Positions 1 through 6,248 of a stretch of 8,827 nt of DNA are shown piece by piece. The number at the start of each line of letters is the position of its first letter. Within the stretch, counting starts at the first letter, position 1. Origin of the DNA: Planctomycetaceae bacterium (GTDB lineage: Bacteria > Planctomycetota > Planctomycetia > Pirellulales > UBA1268). The notes beneath the pieces were generated by a model, which worked only from the letters and a program-made list of their open reading frames with translations, was not told where the DNA came from and did no database searches. The stretch spans positions 1-8,827 of the forward strand of contig CANETO010000055.1 in NCBI GenBank assembly GCA_947440895.1, written 5' to 3'. The translations under genes were made by a program, and so were the position numbers.

Positions 1-1771
1 CGTGCTGGTCACCCTCGCGGCGATCCTTGTCGCCTGGCCGTTTGCCGAGGGCGGATATATCGATGATTTTTCCTACATCCACATGGCAAAATCGCTCGCG
101 GAGACGGGCCGCTTTGCCTACAACGGCTGGCCGACCGCGATGCTCGGGATCCAGGTCTGGTGGGGGGCGGCGTGGGTCTGGCTCTTTGGCTTTTCCTTCA
201 CGCTCGTCCGGCTGAGCGTGTGGCCACTGGCGCTCGGGGCGGTAGCGCTTGTGTATCTCATCGCCCGCCGCGCGAGCCTCTCCCCCTATGACAGTCTGTT
301 TGCCGCGCTCCTCACGGGCCTGAGCACGCTGTTTCTGCCGCTCGCGCCGACGTTTATGACGGACATCCCGGGCTTCTTCTTTCTGCTGGCCTGCCTCTAT
401 GGCTTCACGCGGGCGGCCGATGCCATTGAGGATTCACAAGCAAGGAGCACTCCCGGCGTGCCGTGGCGGGCGTTGGCATGGCTGGCGATCGGCACGCTCT
501 GCGGCGTGCTCGGAGGCACGATCCGGCAGCCGGTCTGGTTTGCGCCGATCGCCTGCGCGGCCGTGCTCTGCCTGTGGCCGTTCGGCGACCTGAGTCGTTC
601 TGATCGCCTGGCGTTCCGGATGGCCTCGCTACTCTGCGGGGTGATCGGCATGGTGGCGCTGGGTGTCGGCACCCGATGGTTCAGTCAGCAGCCGTATGCG
701 ATTCCCACCAGACTCCCCACGCTCGAAGCCGTCGCCCAGTTCAGGGTCGCGTCGATTGCCCGGGAGGCGGTGACCGTGGCCACTGAATGTGCGCTCAAGG
801 TGCTGCCGGCCATGCTCTTCTGCCTGCCGTGGATCGTGGAGCACGTGTCCACCGGCCTGCGAACCCGCTGGGGCCGTATCACGGCGGGCGTGACCGCCGT
901 CGCGATGGCGGGAGTGCTGGTGGGAACCCTGACTCAGTCGCTTGAAGGGCCGCTGGGCCTACTCGCCGGCAGTTGGAGACCGACCGGGCATGCTCTGCAT
1001 GATGCGGGCGTGGGCCTCATCCGCTGCGGTGTGCTGGGGGTGGCCGTCGCGGTGGCTGTGGCCGCGACCGTCGGGCTGGGCCGTGCCCGTTCCCTGCCCA
1101 CGGCTGCGTGGCGGCTGCCGCCCGCGGTCATCCTGCCGCTGGCCTACCTCGTGCCCTACGGTGCTTCCCTGTTGCTTGTCTCGCAGACGACCGACGGCAT
1201 TTTCCCACGCTATTATCTCCCGTTCCTGCCGGCGCTGACCTGCGGGCTCCTCTCCTGCACCCGCTCGTTGCCGACCGCGTACTCGGGTGACGCCGCGCAC
1301 TCTGCCGGCGCCGACCGCCGCTCGATGCTCGGCTGGCTGCTGGTCGGCTTTTTTGCGCTGCGCGGCATCGCGATCCTGCACGACGAATTCGCCGACACGC
1401 GGACAAGGCTGGAAGCGATCGCGCTGCTGCAACAGAAGGGGGTGCCCCGAGAGCGGATCACCTCGAAGTGGGTGATCGACGGCTGGGAGCAGATCGAGCG
1501 GGCGGGATATGTGAACGACCCACGGATCCGGGTTCCCGCCGATGCCTATCGAGCGGACGTGCCCTATGACTACCCAGACCCGAAGTTCCGCGATCAGTTT
1601 CCCGCGCTTCGGCCCGACTTTATGGTGGTGGATGAGCGGGAGATCACGCCGGGCGATAGCGGCGACTTCCCACGGTTTCCCTTCACGGCCTGGTGGCGGC
1701 CGCCGTACCGGCGGACGATCGTGATCCGCAGCCAAGAGTTGCCGGACAGGCCGACCCCACCCGGCTCATAG
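1..1771 (+). CDS. GT39/ArnT-like membrane glycosyltransferase, 5'-truncated by the window edge
   Basis: Integral membrane protein of the dolichyl-phosphate-mannose mannosyltransferase / ArnT (GT-C fold) type, which moves a sugar from a polyprenyl-phosphate donor onto a protein or lipid on the outer face of the membrane. Counting from the GTG at base 2, 589 residues are visible. An acidic pair, Asp21-Asp22 (YIDDFSY), sits in the first extracytoplasmic loop, where GT-C enzymes keep their catalytic Asp. A second motif, PTFMTDIP around Asp121, matches the loop-2 acidic motif of the PMT_2 group. About a dozen hydrophobic spans follow, then a hydrophilic tail from about residue 460 rich in charged and aromatic residues. 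The first visible residues already lie in a membrane span, so the true start is probably upstream of the window. It ends with TAG, 17 bases from the stop of the convergent toxin gene. Donor and acceptor cannot be read from the sequence. The family call is fairly secure; the specificity is unknown. Confidence 0.78.
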   Translation, partial: VLVTLAAILVAWPFAEGGYIDDFSYIHMAKSLAETGRFAYNGWPTAMLGIQVWWGAAWVWLFGFSFTLVRLSVWPLALGAVALVYLIARRASLSPYDSLFAALLTGLSTLFLPLAPTFMTDIPGFFFLLACLYGFTRAADAIEDSQARSTPGVPWRALAWLAIGTLCGVLGGTIRQPVWFAPIACAAVLCLWPFGDLSRSDRLAFRMASLLCGVIGMVALGVGTRWFSQQPYAIPTRLPTLEAVAQFRVASIAREAVTVATECALKVLPAMLFCLPWIVEHVSTGLRTRWGRITAGVTAVAMAGVLVGTLTQSLEGPLGLLAGSWRPTGHALHDAGVGLIRCGVLGVAVAVAVAATVGLGRARSLPTAAWRLPPAVILPLAYLVPYGASLLLVSQTTDGIFPRYYLPFLPALTCGLLSCTRSLPTAYSGDAAHSAGADRRSMLGWLLVGFFALRGIAILHDEFADTRTRLEAIALLQQKGVPRERITSKWVIDGWEQIERAGYVNDPRIRVPADAYRADVPYDYPDPKFRDQFPALRPDFMVVDEREITPGDSGDFPRFPFTAWWRPPYRRTIVIRSQELPDRPTPPGS

Positions 1772-1788
1772 CTGGCAGCCGTTGCATG

Positions 1789-2169
1789 TTATGCCACCAC
1801 TTCGATGCCCTCGCCATAAGCGGCAAGCGCGGCGTCGTTGGTGAGCAGGATGAGTGGTTCGGTTCGGGCTTGCGCCACGAGCATGCGGTCGAAGGGATCA
1901 CGGTGGATCGAAGGCAGAAGCCCGACGGCTACCGCATGCTCACCACTGATCGGCAGCAGCGTGAAGCCGGCCGGTTCGATTTCGGCGAGCAGTAAGCTGG
2001 CGTCGGCCTGAATCTTGCCCAGCGACGCCTTGATGCTGACCTCCCAGATCGAGGCGGCACTCACGAACACTTCAGACACGTCGATCCGCTTGCGCGCACG
2101 GATCGGAAGTCGCTCAGGTGCTGCAAACGCCCACAGCAGCAGGTGCGTGTCCAGCAGGATTCTGCTCAC
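1789..2169 (-). CDS. vapC: PIN-domain toxin, VapC-like (type II toxin-antitoxin)
   Basis: A 126-residue single-domain PIN protein, the usual length for VapC toxins, which are Mg2+-dependent ribonucleases cutting tRNA or rRNA. The four expected acidic positions are visible: Asp7 in ILLDTHLLLWA, Glu43 in SIWEVSIK, Asp94 in HRDPFDRMLVAQA and Asp112 in LLTNDAAL. The DTHLLLWA start and HRDPFDR signature point to the subgroup that pairs with Phd/YefM-type antitoxins. It starts with GTG, and that codon overlaps the antitoxin stop as GTGA, so translation is probably coupled to the antitoxin. No key residue is missing, so the toxin looks active. The cleavage target cannot be inferred. It converges on the glycosyltransferase gene with only 17 bases between the stops and no clear terminator there. 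Confidence 0.92.
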   Translation of the reverse strand: MSRILLDTHLLLWAFAAPERLPIRARKRIDVSEVFVSAASIWEVSIKASLGKIQADASLLLAEIEPAGFTLLPISGEHAVAVGLLPSIHRDPFDRMLVAQARTEPLILLTNDAALAAYGEGIEVVA

Positions 2170-2408
2170 CGCCGTTCCTCGAACGCATCCAGGATGTCGT
2201 GATCGAGCGGGGCATTGAAATCATCAGGAACCTCGAAGCGGCCCTGTAATCCGCCGAGCCGTTTTGCCCGGATCGCCGGTTCCAGCGGAACGATCTTGGC
2301 GACCTGCCGGCCTGCCTTCGCGATGATCGTTGTGTGCCCGGAGGCCGCCTGCTCAACGATCCGTGACAGGTGCGTCTTCGCCTCGTGGATGTTCACAATA
2401 TTGTGCAT
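2166..2408 (-). CDS. Phd/YefM-family antitoxin
   Basis: An 80-residue antitoxin, first gene of the two-gene operon with the PIN toxin. The N-terminal half (MHNIVNIHEAKTHLSRIVEQ, then GRQVAKIVPL) is the Phd/YefM DNA-binding dimer fold. The C-terminal part, containing GRFEVPDDFNAPLDHDILDAF, is the typical tail that wraps around and neutralises the PIN toxin. Its TGA stop shares bases with the GTG start of the toxin, which sets an order and a dosage: antitoxin first, toxin by coupled re-initiation. Family members repress their own operon, more strongly when bound to toxin. A palindrome over the -10 element upstream fits that role. No good Shine-Dalgarno sequence is seen before the ATG at 2408. 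The family call is secure; the VapB label would describe only its partner. Confidence 0.9.
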   Translation of the reverse strand: MHNIVNIHEAKTHLSRIVEQAASGHTTIIAKAGRQVAKIVPLEPAIRAKRLGGLQGRFEVPDDFNAPLDHDILDAFEERR

Positions 2409-2431
2409 AAAAAGCCGCTGTGATTCGAAAA

Positions 2432-2450
2432 GACCAGACTAAGTCTAGTC
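2432..2450. promoter_or_regulatory. Palindromic operator candidate for antitoxin autoregulation
   Basis: Two 9-base arms, GACCAGACT and AGTCTAGTC, flank a single A and are reverse complements at 8 of 9 positions. The palindrome contains the whole -10 hexamer of the toxin-antitoxin promoter, so a bound antitoxin dimer would block RNA polymerase. This is the usual arrangement for Phd/YefM antitoxins. Binding is inferred, not shown. Confidence 0.55.
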
Positions 2451-2471
2451 CGGTCCTGATCCGCCAGTCAA
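2442..2471 (-). promoter_or_regulatory. Sigma70-type promoter of the toxin-antitoxin operon
   Basis: On the minus strand TTGACT (bases 2471-2466) is followed after 18 bases by TAGACT (2447-2442). These match the bacterial TTGACA/TATAAT consensus at 5 of 6 and 4 of 6 positions. The predicted transcript start is near 2435, leaving a leader of about 27 bases before the antitoxin ATG at 2408. Spacing, position and the overlap with a palindrome all support it, though planctomycete promoter rules are less well known. Confidence 0.6.
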
Positions 2472-2485
2472 GTTCGCGGACAGAC

Positions 2486-2491
2486 TAGAAT
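2486..2491 (+). promoter_or_regulatory. Possible -10 element (TAGAAT) for the OsmC-family gene
   Basis: TAGAAT lies 39 bases before the ATG at 2531 and matches the -10 consensus at 5 of 6 positions. No good -35 hexamer is found 16-19 bases upstream. The upstream stretch overlaps the -35 of the divergent toxin-antitoxin promoter, so the two promoters would compete or be read as one divergent control region. Confidence 0.35.
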
Positions 2492-2530
2492 GCCGCCGTT
2501 TCCGCCGTTCATTCATGGAGCAGCAATTTC

Positions 2531-2944
2531 ATGGTCAGTCTCACCAGCACCTACGAAGGCGGGCTCCGCTGCCGCGCCACGCACGGTCCGTCCGGCACCA
2601 CGCTCATCACCGACGCCCCGGTCGACAATCACGGCAAGGGGGAGAGCTTTTCACCGACCGATCTGGTCGCCACGGCGCTCGGTGCCTGCATGATGACGAT
2701 CATGGGCATCGCGGCGGAGCGACATGGTGTCAATCTCGTCGGCATGAAGGTCGATACCGTCAAAGAGATGAGCAAGGACCTGCCGCGGCGGATCGCCAGC
2801 CTGCGGACCACGCTCACGATCCCGCTGCCAGCCGACCACCCGCAGCGGCCCCTGCTCGAGCAGGCCGCACACACGTGTCCTGTTCATAAAAGCCTCTCGC
2901 CAGAGATCGATGCGGGGATCGAGTTCGTCTGGACAGGTGCGTGA
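2531..2944 (+). CDS. OsmC-family peroxiredoxin-like protein
   Basis: A 137-residue protein of the OsmC/Ohr superfamily, cytoplasmic thiol peroxidases that reduce organic hydroperoxides. Both signature cysteines are present: Cys53 in ATALGACMMTIMG, at the start of the long central helix, and Cys116 in AAHTCPVHKSL. Upstream of the first, the motif GKGESFSPTDLVA is the usual OsmC substrate-pocket segment, and VKEMSKDLPRRI (residues 77-88) is the conserved strand turn after the helix. Length is normal and the protein seems complete. The ATG at 2531 is preceded by GGAG at 2517-2520, 10 bases away, a loose ribosome binding site. It is a single gene, divergent from the toxin-antitoxin pair and 105 bases ahead of the beta-helix gene. 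It resembles the general OsmC-like branch more than Ohr. The substrate is not established. Confidence 0.93.
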   Translation: MVSLTSTYEGGLRCRATHGPSGTTLITDAPVDNHGKGESFSPTDLVATALGACMMTIMGIAAERHGVNLVGMKVDTVKEMSKDLPRRIASLRTTLTIPLPADHPQRPLLEQAAHTCPVHKSLSPEIDAGIEFVWTGA

Positions 2945-2948
2945 GCCG

Positions 2949-2954
2949 TAGAAT
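2949..2954 (+). promoter_or_regulatory. Possible -10 element (TAGAAT) for the beta-helix gene
   Basis: The same TAGAAT hexamer seen before the OsmC-family gene lies 4 bases after that gene's stop and 95 bases before the ATG at 3050. A second -10-like hexamer, TAGACT, sits at 2995-3000. Neither has a convincing -35 at the right spacing, so the assignment is weak. The repeated hexamer form is the main reason for listing it. Confidence 0.28.
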
Positions 2955-3049
2955 GATTTTGTCAGGGGCGCTAAGGACGGTGCGGGAGGATTTCTAGACT
3001 GTGGGCCTGAGCCCGGAGTCTGGGGGTGCCCGCCCACGGAAGGCCTCCC

Positions 3050-4834
3050 ATGAGACGAACACTGCCTGCTTGGAAGCTTGTGTCGCCGGCCCGGAGATTG
3101 GCGGCGCCAGAGACCTTGGAGTCGAGGCTTGCGTGTGCGGCAGAGAACCTGCTGCCGTCGTTTGACATGGGTCCGCCCGCCGGCGCTCCTGCGTTCAACC
3201 AGATCTGGGTCGATCCCTCCGCCGGCAATGATGCCAACGGCGGCGGTTCGCGGGCCTTGGCCGTCCGCACGCTTTCCGAGGCGTGGCGCCGGGTGCCCAT
3301 CAACGTCGACCTCTCGACCGGCTTCCAGATCAACCTCATCGCCGGCACCTATCCGGAATCAGCGGTGCCGATCTACTGGGAGAGCAGGCACGGCACGCAG
3401 TCGGCGCCCATTCTGCTCAAGGCGATCGATGGCAACGGCACGGCCCGGCTGCCGAACATGAATGTCTACGACTGCCGCCACCTCTATCTCCTCGGTCTCG
3501 ACATCTCCTCCGGCGGCGGCGATGTGCTCCACCTCGACAGCTGCTCCTACGTGCTCCTTCGCGACACGACGATCCGGGGCCTTGGGGAGATTGCGTCCTA
3601 TGCCGTCCCGCAGGAGACATTGAAGGTCAACCAGAGCCAGTACATCTACGTGGAACACTGCGACATCTCCGGCGCCTGGGACAATGCCGTCGATTTCGTG
3701 TCGGTGCAGTATGGCCATGTCGTGGGCAGTCGGATCCATCGGTCTGGTGACTGGGCGATGTATGCGAAGGGGGGCTCGGCGTCGATTGTCGTGGCAGGCA
3801 ACGAGTTCTACGATGCCGGCACGGGAGGCTTTACGGCGGGGCAGGGGACCGGGTTCGAGTTCATGGTCGCGCCCTGGCTGCAGTACGAGGCCTACGACAT
3901 CACGTTCATCGACAACGTCGTTCATGACACCCAGGGGGCAGGGTTTGGCGTGAACGGCGGCTTCAACATCCTGATGGCCCGCAACACGCTCTATCGCGTG
4001 GGCAGCCGCAGCCATGTGATCGAGGTGGGATTCGGCTCGCGGTCGTGTGACGGGAATCAGGCGGCCTGCCGGAGCTATCTGGCCCAAGGTGGCTGGGGTA
4101 CTGCGGCTGTCGGGGGCGACGAGCCGATCCCCAACCGTAACGTCTCCATTCTCGACAACGTGGTCTACAACCCCGACGGCTACGTGAGCCAGTGGCAGCA
4201 GTTCGCGGTGGCCGATCCACGGACACCGTCCGTCGGATCCAACATTCCCTCGCCTGCCCGCGCCGATACCAATCTCCAGATACGGGGGAACGTGATCTGG
4301 AACGGCCCCGTCGACCATCCGCTTGGTATCGGCCAGCCGGCCCTGGCCGCCGCCGTGGTCGCCGGCAATACGATCAACACCGTGCGGCCGGTGCTCGTCG
4401 ATCCCGCCCGCGGCAACTATTCACTGGCGCCGGGCTTCGTGCTCCCCGTGGTTCCGCCGCCCCCCGCACCGCAACCGCCGTTGTCGGCCACGTTTCGGGC
4501 GGTCGCTGCGACCACGGCCCGGGCCCTGACCTCGGTCGTGATCACCTTCAACCGGGCCGTGCGAGGCGTGACACTCGACGACTTCGTGCTCCTCCGCGGC
4601 CGAGCGGTCGCGTCGCTGGCAGGGGCGCGGATCACGACCACCGATCAGATCACCTATACGATCCAGGACATCCGCAGCACGCATCTGGCGGGCAGCTACA
4701 CGCTGCGGCTGAAGGCCTCCGGGACGGGGATTTTTGACGCTGCCAACGAGCCGCCGGCTGCGTCGCCGACCGTATCGTGGCGGATGACGCGGACTGTGCT
4801 GCCCGTGAAGCTGTTCGTACCCATCCGTCGGTGA
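3050..4834 (+). CDS. Secreted right-handed parallel beta-helix protein with C-terminal Ig-like domain
   Basis: A 594-residue predicted surface protein. The N-terminus is basic and carries TLESRLACA (residues 22-30), resembling the planctomycete LEPR-XLL secretion/sorting motif. IWVDPSAGNDANGGG (52-66) is the usual opening of DUF1565-type beta-helix proteins. Residues from about 70 to 460 form repeated rungs such as SYVLLRDTTIRG, QYIYVEHCDISG, ASIVVAGNEFYD and ITFIDNVVHD. Cys333 and Cys340 (CDGNQAAC), followed by GGWG, form a likely disulfide-capped loop. A proline-rich linker (468-477) leads to an Ig-like domain (about 478-585) with the ITFNRAVRGVTLDDF pattern of planctomycete surface proteins. 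I chose ATG 3050 over GTG 3026 because GGAAGG at 3038-3043 is well spaced from it. No catalytic triad, dockerin or anchor motif was seen. It may bind or cut a polysaccharide, but no enzyme activity can be assigned. Confidence 0.87.
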   Translation: MRRTLPAWKLVSPARRLAAPETLESRLACAAENLLPSFDMGPPAGAPAFNQIWVDPSAGNDANGGGSRALAVRTLSEAWRRVPINVDLSTGFQINLIAGTYPESAVPIYWESRHGTQSAPILLKAIDGNGTARLPNMNVYDCRHLYLLGLDISSGGGDVLHLDSCSYVLLRDTTIRGLGEIASYAVPQETLKVNQSQYIYVEHCDISGAWDNAVDFVSVQYGHVVGSRIHRSGDWAMYAKGGSASIVVAGNEFYDAGTGGFTAGQGTGFEFMVAPWLQYEAYDITFIDNVVHDTQGAGFGVNGGFNILMARNTLYRVGSRSHVIEVGFGSRSCDGNQAACRSYLAQGGWGTAAVGGDEPIPNRNVSILDNVVYNPDGYVSQWQQFAVADPRTPSVGSNIPSPARADTNLQIRGNVIWNGPVDHPLGIGQPALAAAVVAGNTINTVRPVLVDPARGNYSLAPGFVLPVVPPPPAPQPPLSATFRAVAATTARALTSVVITFNRAVRGVTLDDFVLLRGRAVASLAGARITTTDQITYTIQDIRSTHLAGSYTLRLKASGTGIFDAANEPPAASPTVSWRMTRTVLPVKLFVPIRR

Positions 4835-4922
4835 TGCACCACTGGGCTTCCCGAATCGAGCTCCGCGGCGAGAATCGGCACGAACCGTCCCACCGCCTCT
4901 CCCCGGCATGCCAAGGTGCTCC

Positions 4923-6248
4923 ATGGCCGATCTCTTCACCGCCTCCCGTGCCGCGAATGTCGCCCGGGCCGCCCCGCTGGCTGCGCGGATGCGACCCCGG
5001 CGGCTGGCTGATTATGTCGGCCAGGCCAAGGTGGTCGGGCCGGGAACGCTCCTGCGTCGGCTCATCGAGGCTGACCGGTTGGGCTCCGTGATCCTCTACG
5101 GGCCGCCCGGCGTCGGCAAGACGACACTCGCCGAGATCATCGCCCGGGAGACAAAGCGGCGGTTCGTGGAACTCTCCGCCACCGCCTCGGGCGTCAAGGA
5201 TGTTCGCGATGTGCTCGAAACGGCCCGGCGACGGCTCGAAGACGATGGCCAGAAGACCTGCCTCTTTGTCGACGAGATCCACCGCTACTCGAAGGCCCAG
5301 CAGGACGTGCTCCTACCGGACGTAGAGAACGGCGTGATCGCGCTCATTGGGGCGACCACGCAGAATCCGTTCTTCGCGCTGACGAGTGCCCTCGTCAGTC
5401 GCAGCCGCATCTTTGAACTGGAAGCCCTGTCGCGGGACGACATCGCCGACATCCTCAGGCGGGCGGTGGCTGACCGCGAGCATGGTCTGGGAAGCGAGCA
5501 GATCGAACTCACGCCGGAGGCGGTCGCCCTGCTCGTGGAGACGTCTGACGGTGACGCGCGGCGGGCGCTCGGGGCCCTCGAGATCGGCGTGCTCTCGAGC
5601 CACGAGCGGCCGCTCGTCTTCACGGCCGAACTCGCACGGGAGAGCGTGCAGCGAAAGGCGATCACGTATGACTCGGGCGACACCCACTACGACTGCGCCA
5701 GCGCCCTGATCAAGAGCATCCGGGGCAGCGACGCCGATGCGGGCCTCTACTGGCTCGCGCGGATGCTGGAAGGGGGCGAGGATGTGCGGTTTCTCTCGCG
5801 GCGGCTCGTGATCCTGGCCAGCGAAGACGTCGGCAACGCCGATCCACGGGCCCTCATGATCGCCGTGGCGGCGATGCAGGCGACGGAGTTCGTGGGCCTG
5901 CCCGAATGTCAGCTCGCGCTCTCGCAGGCGGTCACCTATCTGGCGCTCGCGCCCAAGAGCAACGCCTGCACGACGGCGATCGGCGCAGCCCGCCGCGACG
6001 TTCGCGAGCAGGCGGTGATCCCGGTGCCGCGTCACCTCCAGGACAAGCACTATGCCGGCGCGAAGCAGCTCGGCCACGGCCAGGGCTACGAGTATGCCCA
6101 CGATGCACCGGACGGCATCGCAGCGCAGGATTACCTCGGCGTCGACAAGCGGTATTACGAGCCGACCGATCGTGGATTCGAGCGGGATCTTGCCGAGCGG
6201 CTTGCCGAGATCAGGCGGCGGCTCAAGAGCGACCAGACAGGGGAGTGA
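4923..6248 (+). CDS. rarA: Replication-associated recombination protein A (RarA/MgsA), AAA+ ATPase
   Basis: A 441-residue AAA+ ATPase related to clamp loaders. In known bacteria it acts as a tetramer at stalled forks and single-stranded DNA gaps. Domains in order: APLAARMRPRRLADYVGQ (17-34), the family's N-terminal signature; Walker A GPPGVGKTT (60-68); Walker B LFVDEIHR (114-121); sensor 1 GATTQNP (143-149); Arg-finger segment SRSR (159-162); then the RarA-specific C-terminal tetramerisation region, with SGDTHYD, SRRLVILASEDVGNADPRAL and PKSNACTTAI. All catalytic residues are intact and length is typical. The Walker B extension reads HRYSKAQQD where HRFNKAQQD is common, a mild change. ATG 4923 is preferred to ATG 4908 because AAGG at 4913-4916 lies 6 bases before it. 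No promoter or terminator is clear in the 88 bases separating it from the beta-helix gene. Its 3' end overlaps the convergent desaturase gene. Confidence 0.97.
   Translation: MADLFTASRAANVARAAPLAARMRPRRLADYVGQAKVVGPGTLLRRLIEADRLGSVILYGPPGVGKTTLAEIIARETKRRFVELSATASGVKDVRDVLETARRRLEDDGQKTCLFVDEIHRYSKAQQDVLLPDVENGVIALIGATTQNPFFALTSALVSRSRIFELEALSRDDIADILRRAVADREHGLGSEQIELTPEAVALLVETSDGDARRALGALEIGVLSSHERPLVFTAELARESVQRKAITYDSGDTHYDCASALIKSIRGSDADAGLYWLARMLEGGEDVRFLSRRLVILASEDVGNADPRALMIAVAAMQATEFVGLPECQLALSQAVTYLALAPKSNACTTAIGAARRDVREQAVIPVPRHLQDKHYAGAKQLGHGQGYEYAHDAPDGIAAQDYLGVDKRYYEPTDRGFERDLAERLAEIRRRLKSDQTGE

Noticed and set aside
1038..1075. Repetitive GTGGCCGTCGCGG-like tract
   Set aside because: It encodes an Ala/Val-rich membrane span (VAVAVAVAATVG) of the glycosyltransferase, and the repetition follows from codon bias.
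959..1735. 258-codon open frame on the minus strand
   Set aside because: It lies wholly antisense to the membrane glycosyltransferase, is rich in Arg, Pro and Gly, and shows no family motif. Long antisense frames are expected in GC-rich coding DNA.
1773..1796. TGGCA/TGCCA inverted repeat between the glycosyltransferase and toxin genes as a terminator
   Set aside because: The 5-base stem has a 14-base loop and no T run, too weak to call.
3359..4318. 319-codon open frame on the minus strand
   Set aside because: It is antisense to the beta-helix gene, whose frame has clear domain structure and a ribosome binding site. The antisense product has no recognisable motif.
5313..6101. 262-codon open frame on the minus strand
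   Set aside because: It is antisense to conserved rarA motifs and is composed mostly of Arg, Ala, His and Asp without a domain pattern.
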